Part shown: piece after piece, positions 18,856 through 27,367 of the stretch
Layout of the letters: each line of letters opens with the position of its first letter
Numbering within the stretch: position 1 is the first letter of the stretch
NCBI RefSeq assembly: GCF_000948985.2
Contig: NZ_CP059733.1
Span: forward strand, 5,580,001 to 5,644,000
Direction: 5' to 3'
Length of the DNA: 64,000 bases
From: Thalassomonas viridans
GTDB lineage: Bacteria > Pseudomonadota > Gammaproteobacteria > Enterobacterales > Alteromonadaceae
Notes under the pieces: model-generated
Seen by the model: only the letters and a program-made list of their open reading frames with translations
What the model was told of the DNA's origin: nothing
The model's database searches: none
Translations under genes and position numbers: made by a program

Positions 18856-19751
18856 CAGGCAACTCCCCGGCGATCCGCTAAAATCGCCCCGCGGGCAGCA
18901 GAAATTTCACGCGGCACCGTATCTTCCAGTTCCAAAAGAGTTACCGGCACATTGGTATTTTCACTGAGTTTTTCCGCCAGAAACATCTCCAACGACATCG
19001 GCAGCATCAGGCGAATATTTTTGATCGGCGCCTGCTTAAGCTGACGTTCGAAAAAGTCGCTCGATCTTTGTATTTCCAGGCTCAAGGCATCTATCACCCC
19101 CGCCTGCAGTTCAAGCTCTGAGCGCTGGGCAATGTGGCTAAAACCCCGCAAACGACGATGAAAATAAAGCTGTCCCTGTTTGACAATCAATAACACAATT
19201 TCTTCATGCGGTTGCTGACACACCAGCAAACTGGCCTCTTCTTCCGGCGGCAACAGGGCGCTAAAGGCAAACTCTTCGGTAATAATGCTTTTTAACTTAA
19301 GGCGTTTATCCTGTAACAGGGTCACCATTTCCTTAAGCACGGACTGGCGGGCGCAAACAACATTCACTTTTTCCTGGGCATTGGGCAGCCGGGGGGTATC
19401 AAAATAGTCCAGCACCATATCTTCCGGCGGAAAGGTGACCAGGTCTTTTACCTGCCACTTTAATGCCGCATTGATTTCCTCGGGAGGCACCTGGGGCTTA
19501 TCCAGCTGCACCACCTGATAAAACTGTGGGGACAATACCAGGTGGCATTCGCCTTTCAGGGAGCCGTCATCCGCCAGTTTCATCAGCCCCAGCTGGTAAT
19601 TGTTATCCAGCACGGGAATCTCTTTTCCCCTGGGCGCGGCATTTTCAGGAAAATAACAAAACACCAAGGCATCCTGGCGTAAACTGATACCAAGCTGGTG
19701 ATGGGATTCTTTTTTTACAAAGAATTTTGTCAATGAGTCAATAACCGGCAT
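18855..19751 (-). CDS. mshI: MSHA biogenesis protein MshI (PilM-like)
   Basis: A 298-residue cytoplasmic protein of the MshI/PilM type (degenerate actin-like fold) that docks on the PilN-like tail. Visible family traits are GISLRQDALVFCYF near residue 22, EEINAALKWQVKDLVTFPPEDMVLDYFD and IQRSSDFFERQL. No membrane helix is present. It is the first gene of the cluster; the promoter should lie in the 118-base divergent gap 19752-19869. The mshH (csrD-like) gene that precedes mshI in Vibrio is not found here. Confidence 0.86.
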   Translation of the reverse strand: MPVIDSLTKFFVKKESHHQLGISLRQDALVFCYFPENAAPRGKEIPVLDNNYQLGLMKLADDGSLKGECHLVLSPQFYQVVQLDKPQVPPEEINAALKWQVKDLVTFPPEDMVLDYFDTPRLPNAQEKVNVVCARQSVLKEMVTLLQDKRLKLKSIITEEFAFSALLPPEEEASLLVCQQPHEEIVLLIVKQGQLYFHRRLRGFSHIAQRSELELQAGVIDALSLEIQRSSDFFERQLKQAPIKNIRLMLPMSLEMFLAEKLSENTNVPVTLLELEDTVPREISAARGAILADRRGVA

Positions 19752-19869
19752 TTATCGATATTATTATTACTATTGGCATGATGCTATAATCCATTATCGT
19801 CTATTCATCTTTTGGCGCAAGCTTTTTAATTTTAAAAACAAGGCTTAACAGCCGACAATCACTATATTT

Positions 19870-20814
19870 ATGCAAACGGCCTCTCCTTTACAGACTATAC
19901 AACATCCTCTTTTTGCAAAACACAAGCTGGACGTGAAAATTAAGCGGGATGACTTGATCCATCCGATCATTTCCGGCAATAAATGGCGCAAACTCAAATA
20001 CAACCTCAGCCATGCCAAAGAGCAGGGCTATAAAGGCGCCCTGAGTTTCGGCGGCAGTTACTCCAACCATATCCATGCCCTGGCTTTTGCCTGTTACCAA
20101 CAGCAGCTGCCCTGCCTGGGCATTATCCGCGGTGAGCCCGAATATGCCGCCAACTGCACCTTAAGCCAGGCTCGGCAATGGGGCATGGAACTTAGCTTTG
20201 TCGACCGCCAGACCTATCGCTTGCGCCATGACCCCGCTTATCTGCAGGAGTTACAGGCTTTATACCCGGATTATTTTATTATTCCCGAAGGCGGCAGCAA
20301 CCCGCTGGCCTTGCCCGGAGTCGGGGAAGTTATCAGCGAATTAAACAGCCAGACCGGCTTTGATACCTTAATGACCCCGGTAGGCAGCGGCGGCACCCTG
20401 GCAGGCTTAGTTGCCGCCGACAACAATCAGCACAGGTTGCTGGGAATAGCGGTATTAAAACAGCAAGACTACCTGAGCCGGGAAGTAAATCAGTTATTGG
20501 CAGACAATGCCGCTAACTACCATAACTGGCAAATCCTGAACGACTTCCACCGCGGCGGCTATGCCAAATTCAGTCCACAGGACAGTGAACGTATCCTGGC
20601 CTTTAACCGGCAAACCGGCATAACCTTCGAACCCGTCTATTCCGGCAAAATGCTGTTAGCCCTATTAGACCTGATCGAGCAGGAATACTTTCCCCCCGGG
20701 CATAAAATCGTACTTTTGCATACCGGAGGACTACAGGGCTTAGGCGGCCTGACCGAGCGGGGGGTAATTAAGGAAGAGGACTGGCCAGTACCAGTATTAG
20801 ATGGTACTCGCTAA
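19870..20814 (+). CDS. PLP-dependent deaminase, ACC deaminase / D-cysteine desulfhydrase family
   Basis: A 314-residue fold-type II PLP enzyme. The PLP-binding lysine is in ISGNKWRKLKYNL (near residue 38) and the phosphate loop is TPVGSGGTLAGL (about residue 175). Catalytic-site segment GGSYSNHIHALAF and EGGSNPLALPG are also in place. The family contains 1-aminocyclopropane-1-carboxylate deaminase and D-cysteine desulfhydrase; the marine gammaproteobacterial branch is usually not tested, so the substrate is left open. It is divergent from mshI and monocistronic. Confidence 0.85.
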   Translation: MQTASPLQTIQHPLFAKHKLDVKIKRDDLIHPIISGNKWRKLKYNLSHAKEQGYKGALSFGGSYSNHIHALAFACYQQQLPCLGIIRGEPEYAANCTLSQARQWGMELSFVDRQTYRLRHDPAYLQELQALYPDYFIIPEGGSNPLALPGVGEVISELNSQTGFDTLMTPVGSGGTLAGLVAADNNQHRLLGIAVLKQQDYLSREVNQLLADNAANYHNWQILNDFHRGGYAKFSPQDSERILAFNRQTGITFEPVYSGKMLLALLDLIEQEYFPPGHKIVLLHTGGLQGLGGLTERGVIKEEDWPVPVLDGTR

Positions 20815-21100
20815 ACAGAATAGCAAGCACTTACCTACATCTTTTATCCATTGCTTTTCATACGGTTAAAGGGTGTGTACAGCAAACTATACAGCAGCGC
20901 TATTTTCAGCAAATATTAAATACCGATCCAACCTGATTTTTCCGCCATTTTGTACTATCACTAACAAGTGAATAACCCACCAGCAGAGGTATTTAAAGAG
21001 AAGTATTTATAGAGAGTAACAAGACGAACCAGGCGCTGCCCCTAAGTGCGGCAACACTCAGAGACAGCTAACCACAACAGATAAACCAGAGGTATCTATC
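20815..21100 (+). promoter_or_regulatory. Promoter and leader region of small-protein cassette, copy A
   Basis: No gene is seen. The region shares three elements with the equivalent leader of copy B at 59221-59412: a TACTAT segment (20953-20958) about 27 bases before a 13-base box GAGGTATTTAAAG (20986-20998), and a 34-base hairpin (21035-21068). TACTAT could be a -10 hexamer, which would put the box and hairpin in the transcript. A ribosome site GAGGT lies ten bases before the ATG at 21101. Confidence 0.45.
21035..21068 (+). other. Conserved RNA hairpin, copy A
   Basis: Two 14-base arms around a 6-base loop (CGGCAA), with 11 of 14 positions paired. The outer stem starts GCTG/CAGC and the inner stem is AGTG/CACT. 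The equivalent element at 59349-59382 has identical arm and loop lengths, and four base pairs differ by compensatory changes of both bases, while the same C-A and A-C mismatches are kept at stem positions 7 and 10. Both are flanked by GC on the left and TAACCA on the right. It ends 32 bases before the small-protein start codon. Confidence 0.65.
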
Positions 21101-21268
21101 ATGGCTAAATCTAATGATATGCCAGAGTTTCACTCGGTTAAAGTTTCTTTAACAGAAAATAAACCTGTCCCCGCCACCGGCGTTAGCTCCTTTTCTGCAA
21201 TTTGTAACGGCACCTGCACCAAGAATTTTGCGGCGTTAACCCGCAAGGGAGGCCAATATCATGTCTGA
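21101..21268 (+). CDS. Small cassette protein, copy A (conserved N-terminus, variable C-terminus)
   Basis: A 55-residue protein of unknown function starting MAKSNDMPEFHSVKV. The same start, with one residue changed, opens the 73-residue protein at 59413; the first 46 bases differ at one site. After about residue 20 the two have no clear similarity. Copy A has a Cys pair (SAICNGTC) and a basic tail. The stop lies eight bases inside the next gene (ATGTCTGA), so both proteins end in His-Val. The layout, a fixed leader-like part plus a divergent end, recalls precursor peptides, but no modification enzyme is next to it. Preceded by ribosome site GAGGT. Confidence 0.6.
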   Translation: MAKSNDMPEFHSVKVSLTENKPVPATGVSSFSAICNGTCTKNFAALTRKGGQYHV

Positions 21269-21521
21269 TGCAGCACAAAGAGAGCAGCTGTCGCGTGAAT
21301 TTCGCGAGCTCAGCGACCAGTTTAACAAGTTCAGCGAAGAATGCGCCTTTCTCTGCGACGCCTTTGCGGCAATTGGCCGTGAGCCCGCAGAGATCACCCC
21401 GCCCACCAGTGAAGGCATAGGCCATGTCAGTTATTGGCTCAAATGTCAGGTGATCGGCTACCGGGATAAAATAGACGAATTGCGCGCATGCTGGCAAGCG
21501 CTTAACCAGGATAACGGCTAA
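21261..21521 (+). CDS. Small helical cassette partner protein, copy A
   Basis: An 86-residue, probably all-helical cytoplasmic protein of unknown function. It aligns with the partner at 59627 through FxKFxEECAFLCDAFAA (about residues 22-38), an EP-x-x-I turn, TSEGIxHxSYWLKxQ (about 49-63) and IDxL. 23 bases over the Cys-containing core are identical in the two copies. It starts within the end of the small upstream gene, with AAGGGAGG about ten bases before the ATG, so coupled translation is likely. It is followed by a hairpin terminator. I do not recognise the family with certainty. Confidence 0.65.
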   Translation: MSDAAQREQLSREFRELSDQFNKFSEECAFLCDAFAAIGREPAEITPPTSEGIGHVSYWLKCQVIGYRDKIDELRACWQALNQDNG

Positions 21522-21528
21522 GGCATAG

Positions 21529-21563
21529 AAAAACACCGCACCTGTTGCCAGATGCGGTGTTTT
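21529..21563. terminator. Bidirectional terminator between cassette A and rplI
   Basis: An 11-bp stem, AAAACACCGCA / TGCGGTGTTTT, with a 12-base loop. A and T runs on both sides make it usable for the rightward cassette and for the leftward rpsF-priB-rpsR-rplI operon, whose last stop is at 21620. Confidence 0.75.
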
Positions 21564-21619
21564 ATTAATTCAGTCGTTAATGCCTATCCCTTAAGGGGAC
21601 AAGCCATTAACCGGCAAAA

Positions 21620-22072
21620 TTAAGCTTCAGCGATAACAATTACTTTAACAGTAGTGTCAACATCATTGTGCAGGTGAATAGCGATATCGAATTCACCAGT
21701 TTCGCGGATAGTACCTAAAGGTAAACGTACTTCAGATTTCGCTACTTCAACACCAGCTTCGGTGATGGCGTCAGCGATGTCACGAGTACCGATAGAACCG
21801 AATAACTTACCTTCGTCACCGGCTTTAGAAGCGATAGTAACTTCAGCTAATTCGTTCAGCTTAGCAGCACGGGCTTCGGCAGCTTTTAATACTTCAGCCA
21901 GTTTCTTTTCTAAGTCAGCACGACGCGCTTCAAAATGCTCAACATTTTCTTTAGAAGCGAAAACTGCTTTACCTTGTGGTAATAAGTAGTTACGAGCATA
22001 ACCTGATTTTACGGTAACTTTGTCACCCAGACCGCCTAATTTGGCGATTTTATCTAGAAGAATTACTTCCAT
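21620..22072 (-). CDS. rplI: 50S ribosomal protein L9
   Basis: L9 binds domain V of 23S rRNA at the base of the L1 stalk. The 150-residue protein has the family N-terminal domain with [24 protein letters not shown], the long connecting helix (about 45-75) and the C-terminal domain ([16 protein letters not shown]). It is last in the rpsF-priB-rpsR-rplI operon, 18 bases after rpsR. Confidence 0.98.
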   Translation of the reverse strand: MEVILLDKIAKLGGLGDKVTVKSGYARNYLLPQGKAVFASKENVEHFEARRADLEKKLAEVLKAAEARAAKLNELAEVTIASKAGDEGKLFGSIGTRDIADAITEAGVEVAKSEVRLPLGTIRETGEFDIAIHLHNDVDTTVKVIVIAEA

Positions 22073-22090
22073 TATAAACCCCTTATTAGC

Positions 22091-22318
22091 CTACTTATGT
22101 AAATCTGTGTATGGTAAAAGCGCTAAGTAACGAGCACGCTTGATCGCACGACCAAGTTGACGTTGGTATTTAGCATTAGTACCGGTAATACGGCTAGGAA
22201 CAATTTTACCACTTTCAGTGATATAGTTTTTCAGCGTAGCGATATCTTTGTAATCGATAGAGCTAACGCCTTCCGCTGTGAAGCGGCAGAACTTACGACG
22301 TCTAAAAAAACGAGACAT
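22091..22318 (-). CDS. rpsR: 30S ribosomal protein S18
   Basis: The 75-residue protein matches S18 throughout ([55 protein letters not shown]). S18 pairs with S6 on the 30S platform. It lies nine bases after priB. Confidence 0.98.
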   Translation of the reverse strand: MSRFFRRRKFCRFTAEGVSSIDYKDIATLKNYITESGKIVPSRITGTNAKYQRQLGRAIKRARYLALLPYTDLHK

Positions 22319-22327
22319 GGATTTCTC

Positions 22328-22636
22328 CTAATTAATCATTTCAATCTGTTGGGCATGTAATACCAGTAACGGATTGCCGTTCCTGGATTCATGGCGGTTA
22401 ATAAAACCACTCACTTTTATATTACTGCCTGCAGTTAAATCACGAGTTAAGTGTTGTGACCATTCCCCGGTTGCCACCACCTGCATCCTGACAAATGCTT
22501 GCCGGTTCAAGCCAGCTTCATTTTGGATAGAGCGGTGCTCTATGGAAAACTGACAATGGTGAATACCTGCCGGGCTGGTTGATAATTTAGGGGCCTTAAC
22601 CACCTGCCCTATCAACACCAGGTTATTTTCAATCAC
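22328..22636 (-). CDS. priB: Primosomal replication protein N (PriB)
   Basis: A 102-residue single-OB-fold protein that helps reload the DnaB helicase at stalled forks with PriA and DnaT. It has NNLVLIGQVVKAPKLSTSPAGI, HCQFSIEHRS and GFINRHESRNGNPLLVLHAQQIE. Its place between rpsF and rpsR is the classic gammaproteobacterial one. Confidence 0.95.
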   Translation of the reverse strand: MIENNLVLIGQVVKAPKLSTSPAGIHHCQFSIEHRSIQNEAGLNRQAFVRMQVVATGEWSQHLTRDLTAGSNIKVSGFINRHESRNGNPLLVLHAQQIEMIN

Positions 22637-22645
22637 AGACGACTA

Positions 22646-23068
22646 TTATTCGCCGGCAGCTTCTTCTGTGCTTTCAGCAGCAGCTGGGGCTTGTGCAACG
22701 TCTTTCTTAACTTCGGTACGCTCTTCACGACGCTCGTCACGACGCTCTTCTTTGGCAGTAGCCATGGCAGAAGCTTCAGTAACGGCACCTTTAGTGCGCA
22801 TGATCATGTTACGGATGATGACATCGTTATAACGGAAAGATGTTTCTAGTTCATCAATAACTACCTGAGGCGCTTCGATGTTCATCAGAACATAGTGTGC
22901 TTTGTGTAGTTTGTTGATTGGGTATGCTAACTGGCGACGTCCCCAGTCTTCAAGACGGTGGATTTTACCTTCGGCACCATTGATAAGATCAGTATAACGC
23001 TGGATCATACCTGGTACTTGTTCACTCTGATCAGGGTGAACCATAAATACGATTTCGTAATGACGCAT
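22646..23068 (-). CDS. rpsF: 30S ribosomal protein S6
   Basis: The first about 100 residues are a standard S6 ([60 protein letters not shown]). The C-terminal 35 residues are a charged tail with Arg/Glu repeats ([11 protein letters not shown]) and an Ala/Glu-rich end, longer than in E. coli. It is first in the operon; a structured leader precedes it. Confidence 0.98.
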   Translation of the reverse strand: MRHYEIVFMVHPDQSEQVPGMIQRYTDLINGAEGKIHRLEDWGRRQLAYPINKLHKAHYVLMNIEAPQVVIDELETSFRYNDVIIRNMIMRTKGAVTEASAMATAKEERRDERREERTEVKKDVAQAPAAAESTEEAAGE

Positions 23069-23117
23069 TACGAGCTCCCTACGGTTGTAGCCTCATACCT
23101 GGCTCAGCCAACACCAG
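23069..23117 (-). promoter_or_regulatory. rpsF leader, possible S6:S18 autoregulatory element
   Basis: On the mRNA strand the leader just before the ATG can form a hairpin CTAC/GTAG (23079-23090) with an AACC loop, giving the sequence ACCGTAGG. A second hairpin, CTGG/CCAG (23099-23117), lies upstream. Many bacterial rpsF leaders bind the S6:S18 complex through a hairpin that exposes a CCG. The CCG here fits, but the fold was only read by eye. Confidence 0.4.
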
Positions 23118-23253
23118 CATTAAGGCAAGGAACAAAAAAGTCTTGGGCTGAATTAAGGTCGCGTATTGTAGGGAAAACAAGCGAAAAAGGCAAGTAAGGG
23201 TAAGCGGTATTTTGATTTTTTACTGCTTTTTACTCAAAAGGCAGGGGTTATAA

Positions 23254-23274
23254 GGCGCAGACCAAAGCTGCGCC
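23254..23274 (-). terminator. Possible terminator of the rnr-rlmB unit
   Basis: A perfect 7-bp GC-rich stem GGCGCAG / CTGCGCC with a 7-base loop, 21 bases after the rlmB stop on the minus strand. The following tract (TTATAACC) is only weakly T-rich, so termination strength is uncertain. Confidence 0.45.
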
Positions 23275-23295
23275 AGTTCAAACTCAGCCCTGAAG

Positions 23296-24051
23296 CTAAG
23301 TCCGGCGCTGCCTGACAATTTCAAACAGGCAAATGCCCGTAGCCACGGAAACATTCAAACTGGACACACTGCCCGCCATCGGCAGTTTCACCAGTTCGTC
23401 ACAGTTCTCCCGGGTCAGACGGCGCATGCCCTTGCCTTCCGCCCCCATAACCAGCGCCATAGGGCCGGATAACTTAACATCGTAAATACATTTGTCGGTT
23501 TCACCCGCCGTGCCTATGATCCATACCCCCATTTGCTGCAAGGACTTCATGGTGCGGGCCAAATTAGTTACCTGCACTAAAGGCACGCTTTCTGCCGCCC
23601 CTACCGCCACCTTGCGCACCACACCGGTAATACGGGCGGCATTGTCTTTAGGCACGATAATCGCCTGCACCCCGGCGGCATCGGCATTACGCAAACAGGC
23701 CCCTAAATTATGGGGATCGGTAACCCCATCGAGAATAAGCAAAAACGGCTGCTCTCCTTTGGCATCCGCCCGGGATAAAATATCGTCGAGATCGGCTTCG
23801 CCCAGCGGTTTTCCCTGTTTAACCCGCGCCAACACCCCCTGATGCTGTTCGCCGCCGCTTTTATCATCCAGCACCTTGCGCTGGACAAACTGGGCATTGA
23901 TGCCGTATTTACGGGCCAGGTTAATCACAGGCATTAACCTTTCGTCGTCACGGCCCTTTAACAGCCATAATTCAATAAAGCGCTCCGGCGCCTTTTCTAT
24001 CAATGCTTTAACGGCATGTATGCCAAAAACGAGTTCTTCTTGTTTCGCCAT
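23296..24051 (-). CDS. rlmB: 23S rRNA (guanosine-2'-O)-methyltransferase RlmB
   Basis: SpoU-family enzyme that 2'-O-methylates G2251 of 23S rRNA using SAM. The 251-residue protein has an N-terminal substrate-binding domain ([18 protein letters not shown]) and a knotted SpoU domain with motif 1 [17 protein letters not shown], motif 2 [21 protein letters not shown] and motif 3 [19 protein letters not shown]. It follows rnr by 55 bases, the usual order. Confidence 0.97.
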   Translation of the reverse strand: MAKQEELVFGIHAVKALIEKAPERFIELWLLKGRDDERLMPVINLARKYGINAQFVQRKVLDDKSGGEQHQGVLARVKQGKPLGEADLDDILSRADAKGEQPFLLILDGVTDPHNLGACLRNADAAGVQAIIVPKDNAARITGVVRKVAVGAAESVPLVQVTNLARTMKSLQQMGVWIIGTAGETDKCIYDVKLSGPMALVMGAEGKGMRRLTRENCDELVKLPMAGSVSSLNVSVATGICLFEIVRQRRT

Positions 24052-24106
24052 TTTCTTTGTTTACCTGATTAAATACTGTTTGCCGGACTCTCTGCCCCGG
24101 CAGGAA

Positions 24107-26548
24107 TTACTTCGCTTGCTTGCGGGCATTTTTCCCGGGCCTTTGTTTTCTCGCCTTGCGCTTGGTCACCTTGGACTTTTCTTTTTTTACCTTGGCTTTT
24201 TTACCGGCTGCCTTCTTTTTTCCCGGCTTATTTTCTGGCTTAGCTTTTTCTTTTGCCGGAACGAATTCAGCACCGGCTTGTGCCTTAGCACTGCCTTTGC
24301 CCTTGGTTTTCCCGGCCCCTTTGCCTGAACGCCTGCCACGCAGCGGTTTCGCCCGGCTCAGCACGGCATTCTCGCCGGAGAGCACCAGGTCGATTTTTTT
24401 CTCATCCAGGTTAACGGCGGCAACCCTGACCTCAAGCACATCGCCGACATGGTATTTAGCGCCGCTATTCTCTCCGGTGAGGGACATGCGGATATCGTCG
24501 TAATGATAATAGTCATGCCCCAGGGAAGTAATATGCACCAGGCCCTCAATATGCAGTTCGCTTAAGCGTACAAACAAGCCAAAGTTAGTCACGGTTGCTA
24601 TCACCCCGGTGAAGATATCCCCGACATGATCCTGCATAAACTCACATTTAAGCCAGTCACTGACATCCCGGGTGGCGTCATCGGCGCGCCGCTCTGTCAT
24701 CGAGCAGTGCTCGCCGAGTTCAATCACAGCTTCAGGCGGGTAACTGTAGCAGCCGATATTAACCGGATCGTCTTTCTGTCCCTGCAATATCGCTTTGATC
24801 ACCCGGTGGATAACCAGATCCGGATAACGGCGTATCGGCGAGGTAAAATGGGCGTAGGAGCCTAATGCCAGACCGAAATGGCCGACATTGTCACTTTGAT
24901 AAACCGCCTGTTTCATCGAACGCAGCAACATGGTCTGGATCAGCTCCTGATCCGGCCTGCCCTCGACTTTTTCAAGGATAGCCGAATAATCCGCCGGCTC
25001 CGGCTGCTCCCTGGCGGGTACTTCAATGCCCAATTCGGCCAGGTAGGTGACAAAGTTTTTATACTTATCTTCGCTGGGTTTGTCATGCACCCGGAATAGG
25101 CCGGGCATCTGGTGTTTTTCAACAAACTTGGCGGTGGCCACATTCGCCAGGATCATACATTCTTCGATGATCTTGTGGGCATCGTTGCGCACCACGGCTT
25201 CCACCGCTTCTATTTTGCGCTGTGCATTAAAGATAAACCTGGACTCGTCGCTTTCAAAGGCGATGGCGCCGCGGTTATTACGGGCCTCGGTCAGGGCGTG
25301 ATACATCTGGTGCAGGCTTTCCAGATCCGGCACCAAATCTGAGTATTGCCCGCGCAGCTCTTTGTCGCCGTCGAGTATCGCCGCTACCTTGGTATAGGTA
25401 AAACGGGCATGGGAGCGCATCAGGGCGGGATAAAACTTGCTGCCGGATAACTTGCCCTTGGCGCTGACGGTCATTTCACACACCATACACAGGCGGTCGA
25501 CATCCGGATTGAGGGAGCATAGGCCGTTGGAGAGTTTTTCCGGCAGCATAGGGATCACCTGGCTGGGGAAATACACAGAGTTGCCCCGGCTGATGGCCTC
25601 GTCGTCTAACGCCGAGCCCGGGCGCACATAATAACTGACATCGGCAATGGCCACCCACAGGCGCCAGCCGCCGCTTTTTTTCTTTTCGCAATATACGGCA
25701 TCGTCAAAATCCCGGGCATCCTCGCCGTCGATAGTGACCAAAGGCAACTCACGCAGATCGATACGCCCGGCTTTGGCCTTGTCGTCCACTTCTTCCGGCA
25801 AAGGCTCAACTTCATCGAGCACCGCCTGGGACCACTGGTGCGGCAGATCATGCTCGCGCAGGGCAATTTCAATTTCCATGCCCGGCGCCATATGTTCCCC
25901 TAACACTTCCACCACCTTGCCGACGGCATTGCTCCTTTTTGTCGGGCGCTGGATAATTTCCACCACCACCATCTGGCCATGACGGGCACCGTGTTTTTCA
26001 TCCGGGCAGATCAGGATATCCTGCTTGATGCGGGCGTCGTCCGGCACCACGCAGGCAATTTTATGCTCGACAAAAAAACGACCGACAATCCCGGCTTTTC
26101 TCGGCTGCACCACATCCAGAATACGCACTTCCTTACGGCCCTTCTTATCCAGGCGCTCCAGCAAGATAGCTTCAACGATATCGCCGTGAAAAACCCTTTG
26201 CATTTCATGGGAGGAAATAAAGTAGTCTTTGCCGCCGCTGTCGGGGGCAAAAAAACCATACCCGTCCCTGTGGCCGATAACTTTGCCGGTTAGCACACTG
26301 TCTTTTGGTGCAAGCACGTATTGCTTGAATTTATTAAAAAATAACTGGCCGCTGTTTTCCATCGCCCGCAGACGGCGCTTAAGACCGATCTGCTGTTCAT
26401 CTTGATGGTAATTGAGGGCTTTACACAGGGCTTTAAAGGTATAGGGGGTGGATGCTTTTTCAATCATAGACAGCAAGAGTTCTCTGCTTGCTACCGGATT
26501 TTCGTATTTTTCAGCTTCCCGTTTAGAAAATGGATCTTTATGTGTCAC
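24107..26548 (-). CDS. rnr: Ribonuclease R
   Basis: Processive 3'-5' exoribonuclease able to digest structured RNA. The 813 residues hold the N-terminal helix-turn-helix, two cold-shock domains, the RNB core with DGEDARDFDDAVY (metal-binding Asp cluster), an S1 domain (GDIFTGVIATVTNFGLFVRL) and a long Lys-rich tail of about 90 residues. It starts with GTG; the next in-frame ATG is inside the HTH. The 207-base upstream gap to motX carries an imperfect direct repeat, so rnr may have its own promoter. Confidence 0.97.
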   Translation of the reverse strand: MTHKDPFSKREAEKYENPVASRELLLSMIEKASTPYTFKALCKALNYHQDEQQIGLKRRLRAMENSGQLFFNKFKQYVLAPKDSVLTGKVIGHRDGYGFFAPDSGGKDYFISSHEMQRVFHGDIVEAILLERLDKKGRKEVRILDVVQPRKAGIVGRFFVEHKIACVVPDDARIKQDILICPDEKHGARHGQMVVVEIIQRPTKRSNAVGKVVEVLGEHMAPGMEIEIALREHDLPHQWSQAVLDEVEPLPEEVDDKAKAGRIDLRELPLVTIDGEDARDFDDAVYCEKKKSGGWRLWVAIADVSYYVRPGSALDDEAISRGNSVYFPSQVIPMLPEKLSNGLCSLNPDVDRLCMVCEMTVSAKGKLSGSKFYPALMRSHARFTYTKVAAILDGDKELRGQYSDLVPDLESLHQMYHALTEARNNRGAIAFESDESRFIFNAQRKIEAVEAVVRNDAHKIIEECMILANVATAKFVEKHQMPGLFRVHDKPSEDKYKNFVTYLAELGIEVPAREQPEPADYSAILEKVEGRPDQELIQTMLLRSMKQAVYQSDNVGHFGLALGSYAHFTSPIRRYPDLVIHRVIKAILQGQKDDPVNIGCYSYPPEAVIELGEHCSMTERRADDATRDVSDWLKCEFMQDHVGDIFTGVIATVTNFGLFVRLSELHIEGLVHITSLGHDYYHYDDIRMSLTGENSGAKYHVGDVLEVRVAAVNLDEKKIDLVLSGENAVLSRAKPLRGRRSGKGAGKTKGKGSAKAQAGAEFVPAKEKAKPENKPGKKKAAGKKAKVKKEKSKVTKRKARKQRPGKNARKQAK

Positions 26549-26692
26549 AGGCTAGGGTCGTTGTTTTTTTACCTAGTATATCCCAGATTGGCCTGCAAAT
26601 ACATCTCGCGCAGATAAACAGGCTTTCCTGCACCTTAAATTATCCGTAAAAAAAAGCTTATCTGCCACAAGCCCGGGTGGTTGTTTTTTTAT
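26544..26692 (-). repeat. Imperfect direct repeat pair in the rnr leader
   Basis: Two units of about 30 bases, at 26544-26574 and 26664-26694, share on the minus strand AAAAAAACAAC followed by a C-rich stretch and TTGTG/CTGTG. The first unit ends at the rnr GTG start; the second lies 120 bases upstream. About three quarters of positions match. It could be a duplicated leader or binding site. No function is known to me. Confidence 0.4.
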
Positions 26693-26755
26693 CTGCTCTT
26701 TCTCAGAAAATCCCAGACAGCCTGTAATAGCACACCTATTCAAATAACAGCGATA

Positions 26756-27367
26756 TTAATAAACCGACTTTTTCGCCGCCCGGACCACATGTTCGGGCAT
26801 TTTTTCCGCCAGCTGCGCCAACAGGCGGCTGATTTTTTTGTGCAGCTTTTTATCGTCCGTCACCGAATGGTGCAACTGGGAATACAGCATAGGATAATCC
26901 AGCGGGCTGCCGTGCCCCTGGTAATAAATTTCCGCCAGTCTCATCTGGGCTTTAAGGTTGTTTTGCGAGGCCGCCACACGCAGGAAAACAATGGCTTTTT
27001 CAATATCTACCTGCATAAACTTGCCGATATGATAGTAGCGTCCCAATTGCTCAAGCGCTTCCGCCAGCCCCTGGTCTGCCGCCTCTTTCATATAATGCAG
27101 GCCTAACTCGATATTTTTATCGACACAGACGCCATAAGCCAGCATATCCCCCCAGAGAAACTGGTAAGAAGGCATTTCCGCCTTGATTGCCCGGGCTTCG
27201 ATATCCTGCACCAGCTGGCATTCATCCAGCACTACCTGACCCAGATGTTTATTTTCTTTGATCAAATCAAGCAATTGATCATCGGTATACACCTGGACTG
27301 CCCGTAAATTCTGTGCCTGGATCAGGCCAGAGAGGGAGAGCAACAATAAAACCATCAAGTAGCGCAT
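26756..27367 (-). CDS. motX: Sodium-driven flagellar motor protein MotX
   Basis: MotX is a periplasmic Sel1-repeat protein that, with MotY, forms the T ring holding PomAB stators in Na+-driven polar flagella. The 203-residue precursor has a signal peptide (MVLLLLSLSGLIQAQ), a conserved N-terminal stretch (VQVYTDDQLLDLIKENKHL) and Sel1-type repeats (about 70-160, LGLHYMKEAADQGLAEALEQLGRYYHIG; KAQMRLAEIYYQGHG). Cysteines are present as in MotX (DECQLV, YGVCVD). Its position just upstream of rnr matches Vibrio. A polar sodium motor is therefore expected elsewhere in the genome. Confidence 0.88.
   Translation of the reverse strand: MRYLMVLLLLSLSGLIQAQNLRAVQVYTDDQLLDLIKENKHLGQVVLDECQLVQDIEARAIKAEMPSYQFLWGDMLAYGVCVDKNIELGLHYMKEAADQGLAEALEQLGRYYHIGKFMQVDIEKAIVFLRVAASQNNLKAQMRLAEIYYQGHGSPLDYPMLYSQLHHSVTDDKKLHKKISRLLAQLAEKMPEHVVRAAKKSVY

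Noticed and set aside
24358..26300. Several long antisense frames inside rnr, and similar ones inside mshG, mrcB and hrpB
   Set aside because: They mirror the codon pattern of well-supported genes on the other strand and have no ribosome sites or homology.
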